A DNA stretch of 64,000 nucleotides from Acinetobacter sp. ASP199 (GTDB lineage: Bacteria; Pseudomonadota; Gammaproteobacteria; Pseudomonadales; Moraxellaceae). The stretch spans positions 2,666,001 through 2,730,000 of the forward strand of contig NZ_CP062182.1 in the NCBI RefSeq assembly GCF_022700675.1. Direction: 5' to 3'. The translations under genes were made by a program, and so were the position numbers. Numbering within the stretch: position 1 is the stretch's first letter; the number at the start of each line of letters is the position of its first letter. Below, piece by piece: positions 27,699-36,568 of the stretch. The notes below the pieces were generated by a model. That model ran no database searches, was not told where the DNA came from, and saw only the letters and a list, made by a program, of their open reading frames with translations.

Positions 27699-28277
27699 TC
27701 AATCGACCTGAACAGCATTCACTTTAAGCAACTGGCATTGGGCGCGATGTTTCGACCCGATCCCTGCCTGAAAATCTTGGCCTGTAGTACCCGAATGTAC
27801 AGTGACAATGTCACCCTGAAGATGAACCTGCTGTCCTGATTTCAGACGGCGAATCTGATTGGCGATATTTTCATTGGCGGCAATCAGGCTGAAATGCTGC
27901 ACATGGGCTTTAATTGCTTCCTGCTGCGCTGTATTGGTCATACCTTCAATCTGGAAACAGCGTTTCGGCTTATCAAGCTGCAGTTCGGCCTGCATAGTGG
28001 GCAAAGGCTGAGTCGCAAGCAAGATATCAATATTGCTGACATAGGCCAGATCATTAAAACTGCCCACAAAGGGACTAGCCTGATGCAAGACCCGTCGGTT
28101 CGGTTTAATAAAGGATTTCTCCAGCACTGTATACCTTGCTGAAACAGGCTGCACCGCTTCTACCTTGAAATTCTTAAGTACGCCACTTTCTTCTAGATGC
28201 GGGATGGCGCGAAAATACTCTGACCAGACCCAGATCCCAAGCGCGAATAGTGCTGCTGCGATCAGTAACTTATCCAT
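27699..28277 (-). CDS. Membrane-anchored or exported hypothetical protein, paralogue B
   Basis: The 192-residue protein starts with a hydrophobic segment (LLIAAALFALGIWVWSEY, residues 4-21) that may be an anchor. The C-terminal region IANQIRRLKSGQQVHLQGDI ... AQCQLLKVNAVQ parallels IAKAIKQVKRGDLVRLKGEL ... CEVFRVDSIQ in the protein at 26311, in the same order and spacing from the C-terminus. The middle region is more divergent and lacks the WG motif. Its start lies 11 bases after the stop of the next upstream gene (28289), so these two are likely co-transcribed. Function unknown. Confidence 0.65.
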   Translation of the reverse strand: MDKLLIAAALFALGIWVWSEYFRAIPHLEESGVLKNFKVEAVQPVSARYTVLEKSFIKPNRRVLHQASPFVGSFNDLAYVSNIDILLATQPLPTMQAELQLDKPKRCFQIEGMTNTAQQEAIKAHVQHFSLIAANENIANQIRRLKSGQQVHLQGDIVTVHSGTTGQDFQAGIGSKHRAQCQLLKVNAVQVD

Positions 28278-28288
28278 ATGATATTTTC

Positions 28289-28765
28289 CTAGTCTTCGAA
28301 TTCTTCAAAATCGATGCGGATGGTTTCAAAGCGTACCCGTCCTTCCTGTATCGCCCGGGCAATTGCCTGTTGCCCTTTGGTCAGTCGAGCACCCCCACTC
28401 TTGATATCAATTAGTACTACTTCAATATCTTCGGCCAGACCATCGCCATCACGAAAGTCGGTATAACCATCAAAGACCACATAATCTACCGGATCGCCCA
28501 GGAACTTGGCATCGCTGGGTAAATACTGAAACTCAGGCATAATCGGTGCCAGCTGCTCAGCCATTTTCCCCTTAAGTACAGCCCGGCTGGTATTCACGCT
28601 ACGCTTCTGGGCTGCGGTCAGGGCCTGTTGATGTTCCAGTTCCAGCTCGGCAATGTACTGCTCATATTCTGCCTTGATTCGGCCATTACGGCTCTGTCCC
28701 AGAATCAGCGTGGTCAGCACAATCCCGATACACGCTCCTATTAACATCGCCATCCATATGGACAT
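28289..28765 (-). CDS. Holliday junction resolvase-like protein (Endonuc_Holl family)
   Basis: A 158-residue protein with an N-terminal membrane helix (about 5-22), a coiled-coil stretch ([20 protein letters not shown], about 31-50) and a C-terminal nuclease-like domain. The part [20 protein letters not shown] near 91-110 followed by [20 protein letters not shown] near 112-131 has the Asp...(I/V)DxKxG layout of PD-(D/E)XK-type Holl nucleases. The membrane anchor on a nuclease-like domain is a known but unexplained feature of this family. It is probably the first gene of a two-gene transcript with 27699. Confidence 0.75.
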   Translation of the reverse strand: MSIWMAMLIGACIGIVLTTLILGQSRNGRIKAEYEQYIAELELEHQQALTAAQKRSVNTSRAVLKGKMAEQLAPIMPEFQYLPSDAKFLGDPVDYVVFDGYTDFRDGDGLAEDIEVVLIDIKSGGARLTKGQQAIARAIQEGRVRFETIRIDFEEFED

Positions 28766-28888
28766 TCAATCTTCCTTAATTTTCACTTAAGTTATGGGGA
28801 GATTCGACTGAAGTCGAGGTTTTCCACCCTCTGCCGTTCTGAAAAGAATGATATGCTAGCAGTGTACATAAATAAATCATCTCGACTC

Positions 28889-29533
28889 ATGAAAACGATT
28901 TTAGTTGCAAATCAGAAAGGCGGTTGCGGCAAGACAATGACTGCCATCAATCTGGCATCGGCTCTGGCGCAAAAAGGCTACAAGGTTGCGCTTGCTGATG
29001 CCGATAACCAGAAATCTGCGCTGCAATGGCTCAAACATCGTCCCGAAGATGCCGCCCCGATCCAGAGTCTGGACTGGCGTAGTAGCAAATCTATTGGCGA
29101 TGTGCCTAAGAAAATCGAATACCTGATTATCGATGCGCCGGGTGCCTTAAATGGTGAGCATGCCGAGCAACTGGTCAGTGAAGCACATGCCATCATCATT
29201 CCTTTACAGCCTTCGTTTTTTGATATCGACTCGACCCGCCGCTTTCTGAAACATCTTCAGGAGATCAAGCGGATTCGTAAAGGTAAAGTCCAGATTCTGC
29301 TCCTGGCAAATCGTAACAGGCCGAATGCAGCGTCTAATCAGGAAATTCAGCAGTTCTTTGACCGGATTGAACAGCAGCCGGTGGCCTGGATTTCTGAACG
29401 TGCACCGTATGGACGTCTGGCAATGGAAGGCCTGTCAATTTTCGATAAACCACAAAAAATGTACCGGGAAATGCAGGCGCAATGGCAACCTGTATTAAAT
29501 GCCATTATTGATGATCCAACCCAGTGGTTCTAA
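28889..29533 (+). CDS. ParA family ATPase (orphan)
   Basis: Using ATG 28889 the protein has 214 residues. It shows the deviant Walker [15 protein letters not shown] (residues 9-22), [15 protein letters not shown] (Walker A' region) and LIIDAPGAL (Walker B). Small orphan ParA ATPases without a ParB partner often position chromosome-unrelated cargo or act in DNA partition. There is no parB or centromere-like repeat here. The frame runs 12 codons upstream to ATG 28853, but the shorter form [12 protein letters not shown] is typical. It is divergent from the nuclease-like gene at 28289. Confidence 0.88.
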   Translation: MKTILVANQKGGCGKTMTAINLASALAQKGYKVALADADNQKSALQWLKHRPEDAAPIQSLDWRSSKSIGDVPKKIEYLIIDAPGALNGEHAEQLVSEAHAIIIPLQPSFFDIDSTRRFLKHLQEIKRIRKGKVQILLLANRNRPNAASNQEIQQFFDRIEQQPVAWISERAPYGRLAMEGLSIFDKPQKMYREMQAQWQPVLNAIIDDPTQWF

Positions 29534-29650
29534 ACTGATAGCGCACAATATCTTTCTTTGTAAGAAAAGAATCCGTATAACTTTGTTAGTGTGCGTTTGC
29601 GCTCGGCTTTTTTTCAGTTAATATGCCTGACAGACCTAAGGAATGAGTCA

Positions 29651-30793
29651 TTGAATTCAGTGCAACAATACGCGCCTACATTACAAAAAGTTTTATTGTT
29701 TGGATTATTTTTTATCCTGCTTTATTTGAGTTTTAATGTACTCAAATACTTTATTGTACCTGTAGTTTGGGCAGCCATTATTGCCTATATGACCTGGCCG
29801 CTGTATCAATCTATCAAACGTTCTGTGGGTTCTAGACCGAACCTGAGTGCAATTATCATGATGGTTATGGTGACGCTGGTGGTCGGTATTCCACTGACAT
29901 TTGCCATCTTCCTGCTGCAACATGAAGGTCGTAGCCTGTATTACGAATTACAGAAACAGGTCTTTTCTGGTCATCTGAATGTTCCTAACTTTATTCGTGA
30001 TCTGCCCCTTGTCGGTAAGGAAATTTCCCGTACCTTACGTGAGATCAATAACGACCCGAACAGCATTGTCCAGAATATTTCAATCTGGATTCAGGGACAT
30101 CTCAATTACGGTAAAGTGCTATTTAATGAAATCAGCAAAAACCTGATTAAATTAGGTTTTGCAATGCTGTCTCTATTCTTCTTCTACCGTGATGGCGAAA
30201 TCATTCTGAAACAGGTCAGCAAAGCCTTAGAAAAAGTGATTGGTCCACGTGTGCATCACTATCTGGATACCATTTCTGATACCACGCGTGCCGTAGTCTA
30301 TGGTGTTGGCCTGACTGCAATTGCACAGGCCCTACTTGCAGGCGTAAGTTACTTTGTCGCGGGTGTGCCGAACCCGATGGTCCTGACCATCATCACCTTT
30401 ATTTTTGCCCTGATTCCCTTTGGCCCACCTATGGCGTATGGCGCCGTATCCCTCTGGCTATTTTCACAAGGTCAAACCATTGAAGCGATTGGCGTGATGG
30501 CATGGGGCATCTGTATCGTCAGCACTGCTGATAATGTGATTCGTCCATTGGTGATTTCCGGCGCAACCCAGATTCCATTCCTGCTGATCATGTTTGGTGT
30601 ACTTGGCGGTATTGCCAGCTTCGGCCTGATTGGCGTATTTATCGGTCCGGTGATTCTGGCTGTACTACTGGCAATCTGGCGTGAATGGCTGCATGAAAAT
30701 GGTCAGCATGAACCGCTGATGATGCCGAAAGCCACAATGGCCTACGATCTCGAAGAAGAGAAGAAAGATCCGCCGCCAACATCACCACTCTAA
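29651..30793 (+). CDS. AI-2E family transporter (PerM/YdiK-like permease)
   Basis: The protein has about eight transmembrane helices and the family pattern: N-terminal pair, YFIVPVVWAAIIAYMTWPLY near residue 35, long periplasmic part, then VGLTAIAQALLAGVSYFVAG near 230, IPFGPPMAYGAVSLWLFSQG near 265 and a GGIASFGLIGVFIGPVILAV segment near the end. Members include the Na+/H+ antiporter-like and AI-2 exporter TqsA proteins; the substrate cannot be inferred. The frame opens at GTG 29591, but TTG 29651 (reading NSVQQYAPTL next) has AAGGA nine bases upstream and gives a normal N-terminus. The choice is tentative. Confidence 0.85.
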   Translation: MNSVQQYAPTLQKVLLFGLFFILLYLSFNVLKYFIVPVVWAAIIAYMTWPLYQSIKRSVGSRPNLSAIIMMVMVTLVVGIPLTFAIFLLQHEGRSLYYELQKQVFSGHLNVPNFIRDLPLVGKEISRTLREINNDPNSIVQNISIWIQGHLNYGKVLFNEISKNLIKLGFAMLSLFFFYRDGEIILKQVSKALEKVIGPRVHHYLDTISDTTRAVVYGVGLTAIAQALLAGVSYFVAGVPNPMVLTIITFIFALIPFGPPMAYGAVSLWLFSQGQTIEAIGVMAWGICIVSTADNVIRPLVISGATQIPFLLIMFGVLGGIASFGLIGVFIGPVILAVLLAIWREWLHENGQHEPLMMPKATMAYDLEEEKKDPPPTSPL

Positions 30794-30921
30794 ATGGTGT
30801 TGGCAGCGTCTACACAGAATTACAAAGCTAAAACATTTAAGTGCTTAATCCATATAGAATTGCCAAAAATTGTCTGTTTCAATGAGGACACAAAATCAAA
30901 ATAAGTATGGGATGCTATATC

Positions 30922-31485
30922 ATGTCTTCATTGTTTAAGTCGTCAATATTCAAGTTATCTGCGCTGGGTATGATCAGTGCTGCCCTGTTCACTGGTTGTG
31001 CTACCTCGTCTACCCAACCAAATATGGACAATATGAAAGCGGTTACGATCAATGCCGTATCTCCGCAAGGTGTGGGGCAGTCAATTGGTATGGTTTACCT
31101 GGCTGATAGTCCGGCGGGTCTGGTGATTCGTACCAATTTAAGCAGCTTGCCTGCGGGTGAACGTGGTTTCCATATCCATGAAAATGGTTCATGTTCCCCT
31201 GCTGAAAAAGACGGTAAAATGGGTGCTGCACTGGCTGCGGGCGGTCACCTGAATACCAATCAGGCACCGAATCACGGTACGCCAATGACGGGTCACCTCG
31301 GTGACTTGCCAGCGCTGAAAGTAGCAGCGGATGGGACTGCGAAAGTGACTGTGGTTGCACCACGTTTAAAACTGGCTGATGTTCAAGGCCGTGCCATCAT
31401 GGTTCATGCCGGTGGCGACAACTATTCTGATTCACCTAAACCACTTGGCGGTGGCGGTGACCGTATTGCCTGTGGCGTGATCTAA
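30922..31485 (+). CDS. sodC: Cu/Zn superoxide dismutase, lipoprotein form
   Basis: From ATG 30922 the protein has 187 residues with a lipoprotein signal: a hydrophobic stretch and lipobox LFTGC (Cys near residue 25). Metal-ligand regions are GFHIHENGSC, GGHLNTNQAPNH and GHLGDLP, followed by a late HAGGDNYSD; the two Cys of the usual disulphide are in GSCS and IACGVI. The enzyme would be attached to the outer membrane or kept in the periplasm, and protects against external superoxide. In A. baumannii SodC is reported to matter against host oxidative killing (from memory). It is a single-gene transcript ending in a hairpin. Confidence 0.95.
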   Translation: MSSLFKSSIFKLSALGMISAALFTGCATSSTQPNMDNMKAVTINAVSPQGVGQSIGMVYLADSPAGLVIRTNLSSLPAGERGFHIHENGSCSPAEKDGKMGAALAAGGHLNTNQAPNHGTPMTGHLGDLPALKVAADGTAKVTVVAPRLKLADVQGRAIMVHAGGDNYSDSPKPLGGGGDRIACGVI

Positions 31486-31501
31486 GTTATCCACGACAGT
31501 G

Positions 31502-31528
31502 AAGCACCTTCCCGGAGGTGCTTTTTTA
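31502..31528 (+). terminator. Terminator of sodC
   Basis: The stem AAGCACCT / AGGTGCTT with a TCCCGG loop and six T residues lies 16 bases after the stop. Confidence 0.92.
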
Positions 31529-31698
31529 TATCTTATAAATCATACAGATCATTTTACCAATATAAAAATATAGCTAAAACCAACCATACAACTCTGAATT
31601 ATTTATTTTAAATACAATTACTTATAGTTATAAAGCCTATTTATTCTGATACTTATATCGGCTACACTCGTAGAGTTTCCAAATATTCTGACTTGCTT

Positions 31699-31995
31699 AT
31701 GAACATCAAAACCCTACGCCTTATTGGCCTGATTGAAGGTATTTCTTTCCTGCTGTTGTTATTTATTGCCATGCCGGTGAAGTACATGATGGACAATCCT
31801 GTTTTGGTGAAATATGTCGGCATGGGGCATGGCGTGTTATTTATTCTTTTTCTGGTAGTGCTGTTTGCGGTATGTGAAAAACAGAAATGGTCACTCAGTA
31901 TGTTTATTATGGGCCTGATCGCTTCAATTCTGCCATTTGGGCCATTTATCTTTGATATGAAATTAAAAAAGCTGGAGCAGCCAGCTGAGGCCTGA
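31699..31995 (+). CDS. DUF3817 family small integral membrane protein
   Basis: From ATG 31699 (MNIKTLRLIGLIEGISFLLL) the protein has 98 residues and three transmembrane helices. The pattern RLIGLIEGISFLLLLFIAMP...YVGMGHGVLFILF is that of DUF3817, related to YkgB/YdfF-like small membrane proteins. The conserved Glu in IEG and the His in GHG lie in the membrane region; no activity is known. A TTG two codons upstream is also possible. It is followed by the dispersed repeat at 32038. Confidence 0.85.
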   Translation: MNIKTLRLIGLIEGISFLLLLFIAMPVKYMMDNPVLVKYVGMGHGVLFILFLVVLFAVCEKQKWSLSMFIMGLIASILPFGPFIFDMKLKKLEQPAEA

Positions 31996-32037
31996 TTTTT
32001 GGATTCTAATCATTATTAGATCTACAAAGGAAATCCA

Positions 32038-32102
32038 CTCTCCTTGAGCGAGATTTAAAGCACTGCTTTAAAGCGAAGTGCAAGTAAGAGCTAGAGAGAG
32101 GG
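32038..32102. repeat. Dispersed ~65-bp intergenic repeat, copy 2
   Basis: This stretch is the inverted counterpart of 1721-1788. It contains CTCTCC, AAGCACTGCTTTAAA, GAAGTGCAAG and ends in AGAGAGAGGGT. A second short palindrome CCCTCTCCTAAAAGAGAGGG follows at about 32130-32149, so the whole 32038-32150 region can fold strongly and may terminate both convergent transcripts. Confidence 0.65.
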
Positions 32103-32203
32103 TACTTAATTAAAATACCTCACCCTAACCCTCTCCTAAAAGAGAGGGAACTCGAATATTGAATATGTGATTTCAACAATTTATAAATTTCATCAATAAG
32201 GAC

Positions 32204-33433
32204 TCAAAACTCCCCTCTTTCCTTTCTTTCTGCCATCAGTGTTTTTAAACAAGTCCTTGGAATACCAAACCACAGTGCAATGAGCAAGGCACAAGAAATA
32301 CTATAGCCCCAAATATCATAGGCTTCATAAATCACCCGCACCAGTTCAATCACAGCAAAGAAACTCAGCATCATCAGTACAGATAATGCAGCTGCTACAG
32401 TGCCCTTAGATACTTCAGAAGACATCAAAGCAAAACGGTAAATCACCGAGAAACTCAAGCCTTCGCCGAAACTGATCAGCGTCATGCCAAGAATCAGGCA
32501 ATGCACAAAATATTTTGGAATAAACAGCCCCGCGACAATGACCAATGTCCCGACAAACATCATCGGTACGGCACGCATGATGGTGTGACCTAATGGCATT
32601 TTATCGATGATTTTCAGCAAGACCAGATTACCTGCAATCAGCCCACCCAAAACTGGAATCTGTGCTAAACCATACTGCATACTGGTCAGACCCAAATGCT
32701 CGACCAGCATCACTGGGGACAATGCAATCCACAGCATTAAAGGCATGCAGATGGTGGGCAATGACATGGTTAGCGTCACAAAGCGCTTATTTTTCAGGAC
32801 TTCTTTGAAGTCATCCCAGACATAACTCAGTGGCTGTTTAACCCGACTGATTTGAGGATCAGGCATTTTAGCTTTAAGACCAAACCAGCTCAGAAAAGCC
32901 AGGAAGGCAATGCCGATAAAACCCCAATGCCAGGATACATGCTCAATCATAAAGGCACCGAGCACAGGCCCCAACAACGGTGCGAGTAAGGATACATTTG
33001 CCATGAGTGCCATGACTTTAATGGCATCACGTTCTTCAAAGGTTTCCTGAATTGCGGCATAGCCTACTGCACCAATCACGGACAGGCCAAAGCCTTGCAA
33101 AAAGCGCAGTGCAATAAAGCTTTCAATATTCGGCGTAAACAAAATTGCCAGACAAGTCAGAACAAAGAAAGCTACACCGCCGAGTAATACGGTTTTACGA
33201 CCAAGTCGATCTGATAAAGGCCCAAGCACGGCCGCAATAAATGCCCCACCCAATAAATAGAAAGACATGGACGACGGCGCCCAGGTACTGCTCACACCAA
33301 AGTCTCTGGTAATGGCGAGCATAGCTGGTTGTACCAGGTCATTGCCGATATAGACGGAGAACTCAAACAGCACCAGCGCCAATGGGAACATAATGGTGGC
33401 ACGATTGAGTTTTGTCGTTTGAATATTTTGCAT
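32204..33433 (-). CDS. craA: MFS multidrug efflux protein, MdfA/CraA-like
   Basis: From ATG 33433 the protein has 409 residues and 12 transmembrane helices. The segments MFPLALVLFEFSVYIGNDLV, DFGVSSTWAPSSMSFYLLGG, GPLSDRLGRKTVLLGG (motif A) and GYAAIQETFEERDAIKVMAL closely follow what I recall of A. baumannii CraA, itself of the MdfA family; the membrane-embedded Glu in LFEF matches MdfA Glu26. CraA exports chloramphenicol and other drugs in exchange for protons. Upstream starts at residue 1 or 2 (33454/33451) are possible. The final assignment as CraA rather than a related MdfA-like paralogue is uncertain. Confidence 0.8.
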   Translation of the reverse strand: MQNIQTTKLNRATIMFPLALVLFEFSVYIGNDLVQPAMLAITRDFGVSSTWAPSSMSFYLLGGAFIAAVLGPLSDRLGRKTVLLGGVAFFVLTCLAILFTPNIESFIALRFLQGFGLSVIGAVGYAAIQETFEERDAIKVMALMANVSLLAPLLGPVLGAFMIEHVSWHWGFIGIAFLAFLSWFGLKAKMPDPQISRVKQPLSYVWDDFKEVLKNKRFVTLTMSLPTICMPLMLWIALSPVMLVEHLGLTSMQYGLAQIPVLGGLIAGNLVLLKIIDKMPLGHTIMRAVPMMFVGTLVIVAGLFIPKYFVHCLILGMTLISFGEGLSFSVIYRFALMSSEVSKGTVAAALSVLMMLSFFAVIELVRVIYEAYDIWGYSISCALLIALWFGIPRTCLKTLMAERKERGEF

Positions 33434-33531
33434 AAGCTCAATATCAATCATCAAGGTGATGATTCATTTTTCTTTATCTTGATTTCAGGCGTGCAGTCTA
33501 ACAGAGTTAAATTTCAAAATCTGTGTAGCGA

Positions 33532-34419
33532 TTAGGGTACATGCATTTCACTGGTTGGATGACGAATAAAGTTTCCTGTCTTAATATCATCAAAAGCCTG
33601 TAAAATTTCATCATAGGTATTCATCACAAATGGTCCATGACCATTGAGAGGTTCATTCAGTGGCCGCGCACTTAAATATAAAAAAGCGCAATCTTGCTGT
33701 GCCGTCAGTCGTACACCTTCACCTAAATTCGACAACATCACCATATCATGATCAACACATACCTCATCCGAACCTGCTATCTGTAGCTGACCTGTACGGA
33801 TATACAGTATTGTGGTTTCACCTGATTGTGCAGGTAAATCAATCGTCTGCCCGTGTTTGACATAGACATCATAGACTTGCATCGGCGAATGCACCTGTGC
33901 AGGTCCTTGTTGCCCTGCAAACTCCCCTGCAATCACACGTACAGAACCCGCATCATTTTCCAATGTAATTTTTGGAATCTGATCTGCGCTTAGATTTTGA
34001 TATTTGGGTGGATTCATTTTGTCTTTGGCAGGTAAATTGACCCACAATTGCAGCATTTCAAATGCACCGCCTGTTTCTGAAAAGGCTTTGCTAAACACTT
34101 CTTTATGCATAATGCCTGATGCGGCTGTCATCCACTGCACATCGCCTGCGCCAATCATTCCGCCGCCACCACTTGAGTCACGATGTTCCAATTCACCCTT
34201 AAACATAATGGTCACAGTTTCAAAACCACGATGCGGATGTTCACTTACCCCTTTTTGGCGTAGTGATGGTTTTAAAACGCCCGGCCCTAAATGATCAAGC
34301 AATAAAAATGGTGAAATGGTATTCCCAAATTCATAATGGGAAAATACCGATAACACAGGTGAAAAATCACCCACAGCAGAACGTGTATCATTACGATGAA
34401 TAAAAGCGAGTGTTTTCAT
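33532..34419 (-). CDS. Pirin family protein
   Basis: The 295-residue protein is a bicupin with the pirin signature HPHRGFETVTIMFKGELEHRD (about residues 60-80), followed by GGGGMIGAGDVQWMTAASGI and a histidine in MHKE, completing the N-terminal metal site. The C-terminal cupin (about 190-285) lacks metal ligands, as usual. Bacterial pirins include quercetin 2,3-dioxygenases and partners of pyruvate dehydrogenase; the role here is not clear. It is cytosolic and lies between craA and abiH on the same strand, with an imperfect hairpin (34453-34486) before it. Confidence 0.9.
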   Translation of the reverse strand: MKTLAFIHRNDTRSAVGDFSPVLSVFSHYEFGNTISPFLLLDHLGPGVLKPSLRQKGVSEHPHRGFETVTIMFKGELEHRDSSGGGGMIGAGDVQWMTAASGIMHKEVFSKAFSETGGAFEMLQLWVNLPAKDKMNPPKYQNLSADQIPKITLENDAGSVRVIAGEFAGQQGPAQVHSPMQVYDVYVKHGQTIDLPAQSGETTILYIRTGQLQIAGSDEVCVDHDMVMLSNLGEGVRLTAQQDCAFLYLSARPLNEPLNGHGPFVMNTYDEILQAFDDIKTGNFIRHPTSEMHVP

Positions 34420-34507
34420 TTTTTCTGCGTATTTGTTTTAGATATTAAAAGATTAGCCTAGCAAAATTTTTTATTCGATAGGCTAAACGAGTTTGTGTGT
34501 TGCAGAT

Positions 34508-35968
34508 TTAGGATGCTTCTTTTTCTTGATCAACTTCTTCTTGAGCACCGAAATGAATCTCTGGGTTCTTTTCAAATTTAAGCCAGCCATTTTTCATCCA
34601 TTGTTCAACCTTATCTTTATCTAAAATAGCTAATAAGTTATTAAGAAGTGAAAACTTGGCTGATTTATCAAAATAGTAAACAACTACTCGAATATTCCTA
34701 TCTATTTCATCATTTAAACTAAATAAATCAATAATATATTCTTTATCAGAGTAATCAAGAGAATGCCCCCAAATAACTATATTTAGATCCAATAACCCTT
34801 TTTTGACCCATCTCTCTCTATTTTTTTGCTTACTATGAGCCGTATCATATTCTGTAGCTTCATGAGCTTTTAAAAGATATAAATTTTCTTCAACTTTCCT
34901 TTTGTATTCATCTAAAAATAAATAATCCGTATCCTTAAAAAGCTTTTGATGATATTTAGTGAAACCATATACTTTTAATTTTTTCAACGATTCATCTTCT
35001 AATTCTGAAACCCCCAAAACTATATTTTGCTCTTCACCATATGAACCGTGCAAATAGTCTATTGGGATGTTGTCATATAATCTTTGAAAAGTATTTGTAT
35101 AATTAAAAGAATAGATTTTATCTGGAGATACCCAATCTTCGGATTGAATCAGGAATTTAGAAGTCGTTTGCAGATTACTAATAATTAATTTCAAATATAA
35201 ATTAAATATTTCTATAAATTCTTCTAATTGACTGTGCAATTTATCTAAAAAAAGTAAAGGATTGAAACCATTAATAATTTTCCCACCATAACAATATTCA
35301 GGGTTAATATTTAATCTATCCGAATAACTTTTTGACATTGAAGTATCTGAGCCATATCCAGCTATCGGTCTCATTCGAGTAGTTTCATATCTTTCAGGTT
35401 TAACAAATTCAAAAAAGTTTAAAATATTTAAGTTCTTTTTACTTATTTTCAACTCTTCATCTTTTGAGTTCTCAAAATAATAATATATTTTACTATTATC
35501 ATGAATATTCAATATATCAGAGCAGCATTGACTAGTAGAGAGAATAACTTCTTCGATCTTTTGCTCAAAATCAATCCACGTTTTTACTTCTTTTACGTGG
35601 TTCTTAAAATATTGATACCAAGGATTATTTTTTAATAGAAATTTGATTTCTATGATTTTTTCAAAGGATAACTTAATATTATCTGTCACGTAGATTTGCT
35701 TTGTTTTCGTAATAAAATCCCTATCTCGACACTGACTAAAAAGTTCATCAAAATTCATTTCATAAGTCTGAGGATTAATTGCTTTCTTCAGTTGTAAAAA
35801 TTTAACAATAAGGTCACCTACGTTTTCGAAATGACTTGTCACTAAATCATTAAGAGGTTTACCTAACTCTTTATTTTCAATAGCCTCCATCACATCCATA
35901 AAATGATCATACTTAGTCGGCAAATAGTGCGACAAATCAAAACCATTACCAACAATTAAAATATTCAT
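34508..35968 (-). CDS. abiH: AbiH family phage abortive-infection protein
   Basis: From ATG 35968 the protein has 486 residues. The N-terminus NILIVGNGFDLSHYLPTKYD and the C-terminal IWGHSLDYSDKEYIIDLF are the two hallmarks of AbiH (bacteriophage abortive infection AbiH, PF14253). The first resembles a nucleotide-binding loop; the second contains GHS and Asp residues common to the family. AbiH was first seen on a lactococcal plasmid; its mechanism is unknown. The gene is markedly AT-rich with Asn/Lys/Ile-rich protein, unlike its neighbours, and is a likely transferred insertion. It begins inside the terminator region of the upstream gene and has no partner gene. A TTG at 36007 starts a longer frame, which I reject. 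Confidence 0.88.
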   Translation of the reverse strand: MNILIVGNGFDLSHYLPTKYDHFMDVMEAIENKELGKPLNDLVTSHFENVGDLIVKFLQLKKAINPQTYEMNFDELFSQCRDRDFITKTKQIYVTDNIKLSFEKIIEIKFLLKNNPWYQYFKNHVKEVKTWIDFEQKIEEVILSTSQCCSDILNIHDNSKIYYYFENSKDEELKISKKNLNILNFFEFVKPERYETTRMRPIAGYGSDTSMSKSYSDRLNINPEYCYGGKIINGFNPLLFLDKLHSQLEEFIEIFNLYLKLIISNLQTTSKFLIQSEDWVSPDKIYSFNYTNTFQRLYDNIPIDYLHGSYGEEQNIVLGVSELEDESLKKLKVYGFTKYHQKLFKDTDYLFLDEYKRKVEENLYLLKAHEATEYDTAHSKQKNRERWVKKGLLDLNIVIWGHSLDYSDKEYIIDLFSLNDEIDRNIRVVVYYFDKSAKFSLLNNLLAILDKDKVEQWMKNGWLKFEKNPEIHFGAQEEVDQEKEAS

Positions 35969-35991
35969 TTTTATAGAATCCCAAACAATAA

Positions 35992-36018
35992 AAAAGCGCA
36001 TCAACAAGATACGCTTTT
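35992..36018 (-). terminator. Terminator of the lipoprotein gene, next to the abiH start
   Basis: The stem AAAAGCGCATC / GATACGCTTTT has one mismatch and an AACAA loop. It ends only about 25 bases before ATG 35968 of abiH, so abiH either has a promoter in this hairpin region or depends on read-through. Confidence 0.7.
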
Positions 36019-36048
36019 AACGAAGTTTTGTTTAAAGATCAAACATTA

Positions 36049-36426
36049 TTATGGACAAGCTGCTTTCTGGAAAGTTTTGGTATTTGAACCGCGTACACAT
36101 TGATAGAGCTTTTCAGTATTGTGCATTTTCCAGTTTTTCTCTTCTTTTCTGAAATGATAAATAATCTGAATCGATCTCACCGAATCATCCATCAAACCTG
36201 TTTCAGTCACTTTTACCTGTCCAACCGTCGGTGACTCAACACGATTAAAGAACTGACGTATCTCGACTGTTGCCAGTTCTTCACGCAGGTCAGGCCTCAT
36301 TTTAAGCACCTGATCCAAAGGTGTATCTGAAGAAGACTGCACTTTTGCAATCACTTTCTGGGTGGTTGTACAACCTGATGTCATCACACCCAGACCTAAA
36401 ATTGTAACCGCCAATAACCGTAACAT
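36049..36426 (-). CDS. Small lipoprotein, unknown function
   Basis: The 125-residue protein starts with a lipoprotein signal (MLRLLAVTILGLGVMTSGC, lipobox-like SGC with the Cys at residue 19). The mature part is polar and includes QIIYHFRKEEKNWKMHNTEK; two further Cys residues close to the C-terminus (YQCVRG, AACP) may form a disulphide. No family is recognised. It is anchored in the outer or inner membrane, periplasmic side. It precedes abiH, and has its own terminator there. Confidence 0.75.
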   Translation of the reverse strand: MLRLLAVTILGLGVMTSGCTTTQKVIAKVQSSSDTPLDQVLKMRPDLREELATVEIRQFFNRVESPTVGQVKVTETGLMDDSVRSIQIIYHFRKEEKNWKMHNTEKLYQCVRGSNTKTFQKAACP

Positions 36427-36524
36427 ATTGTTTAACCCAGATTATCTTTATTATGCAGAAATTATTATGCCGGGCTTTTCAGCTTAACGCTATTTAGACT
36501 CTGTAAGTCCAGTTACAGAGCAAT

Positions 36525-36553
36525 AAAAAAAGCGCACCTTTCGATGCGCTTTT
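36525..36553 (-). terminator. Terminator of the D-2-hydroxyglutarate dehydrogenase gene
   Basis: The stem AAAAGCGCA / TGCGCTTTT with an eight-base loop lies about 16 bases after the stop. Confidence 0.88.
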
Positions 36554-36568
36554 GTAAATCTATTCTGA

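Noticed and set aside
34453..34486. Hairpin TTAGCCTA/TAGGCTAA between abiH and pirin as an attachment site
   Set aside because: No matching repeat on the other side of abiH; it is more likely a weak terminator.
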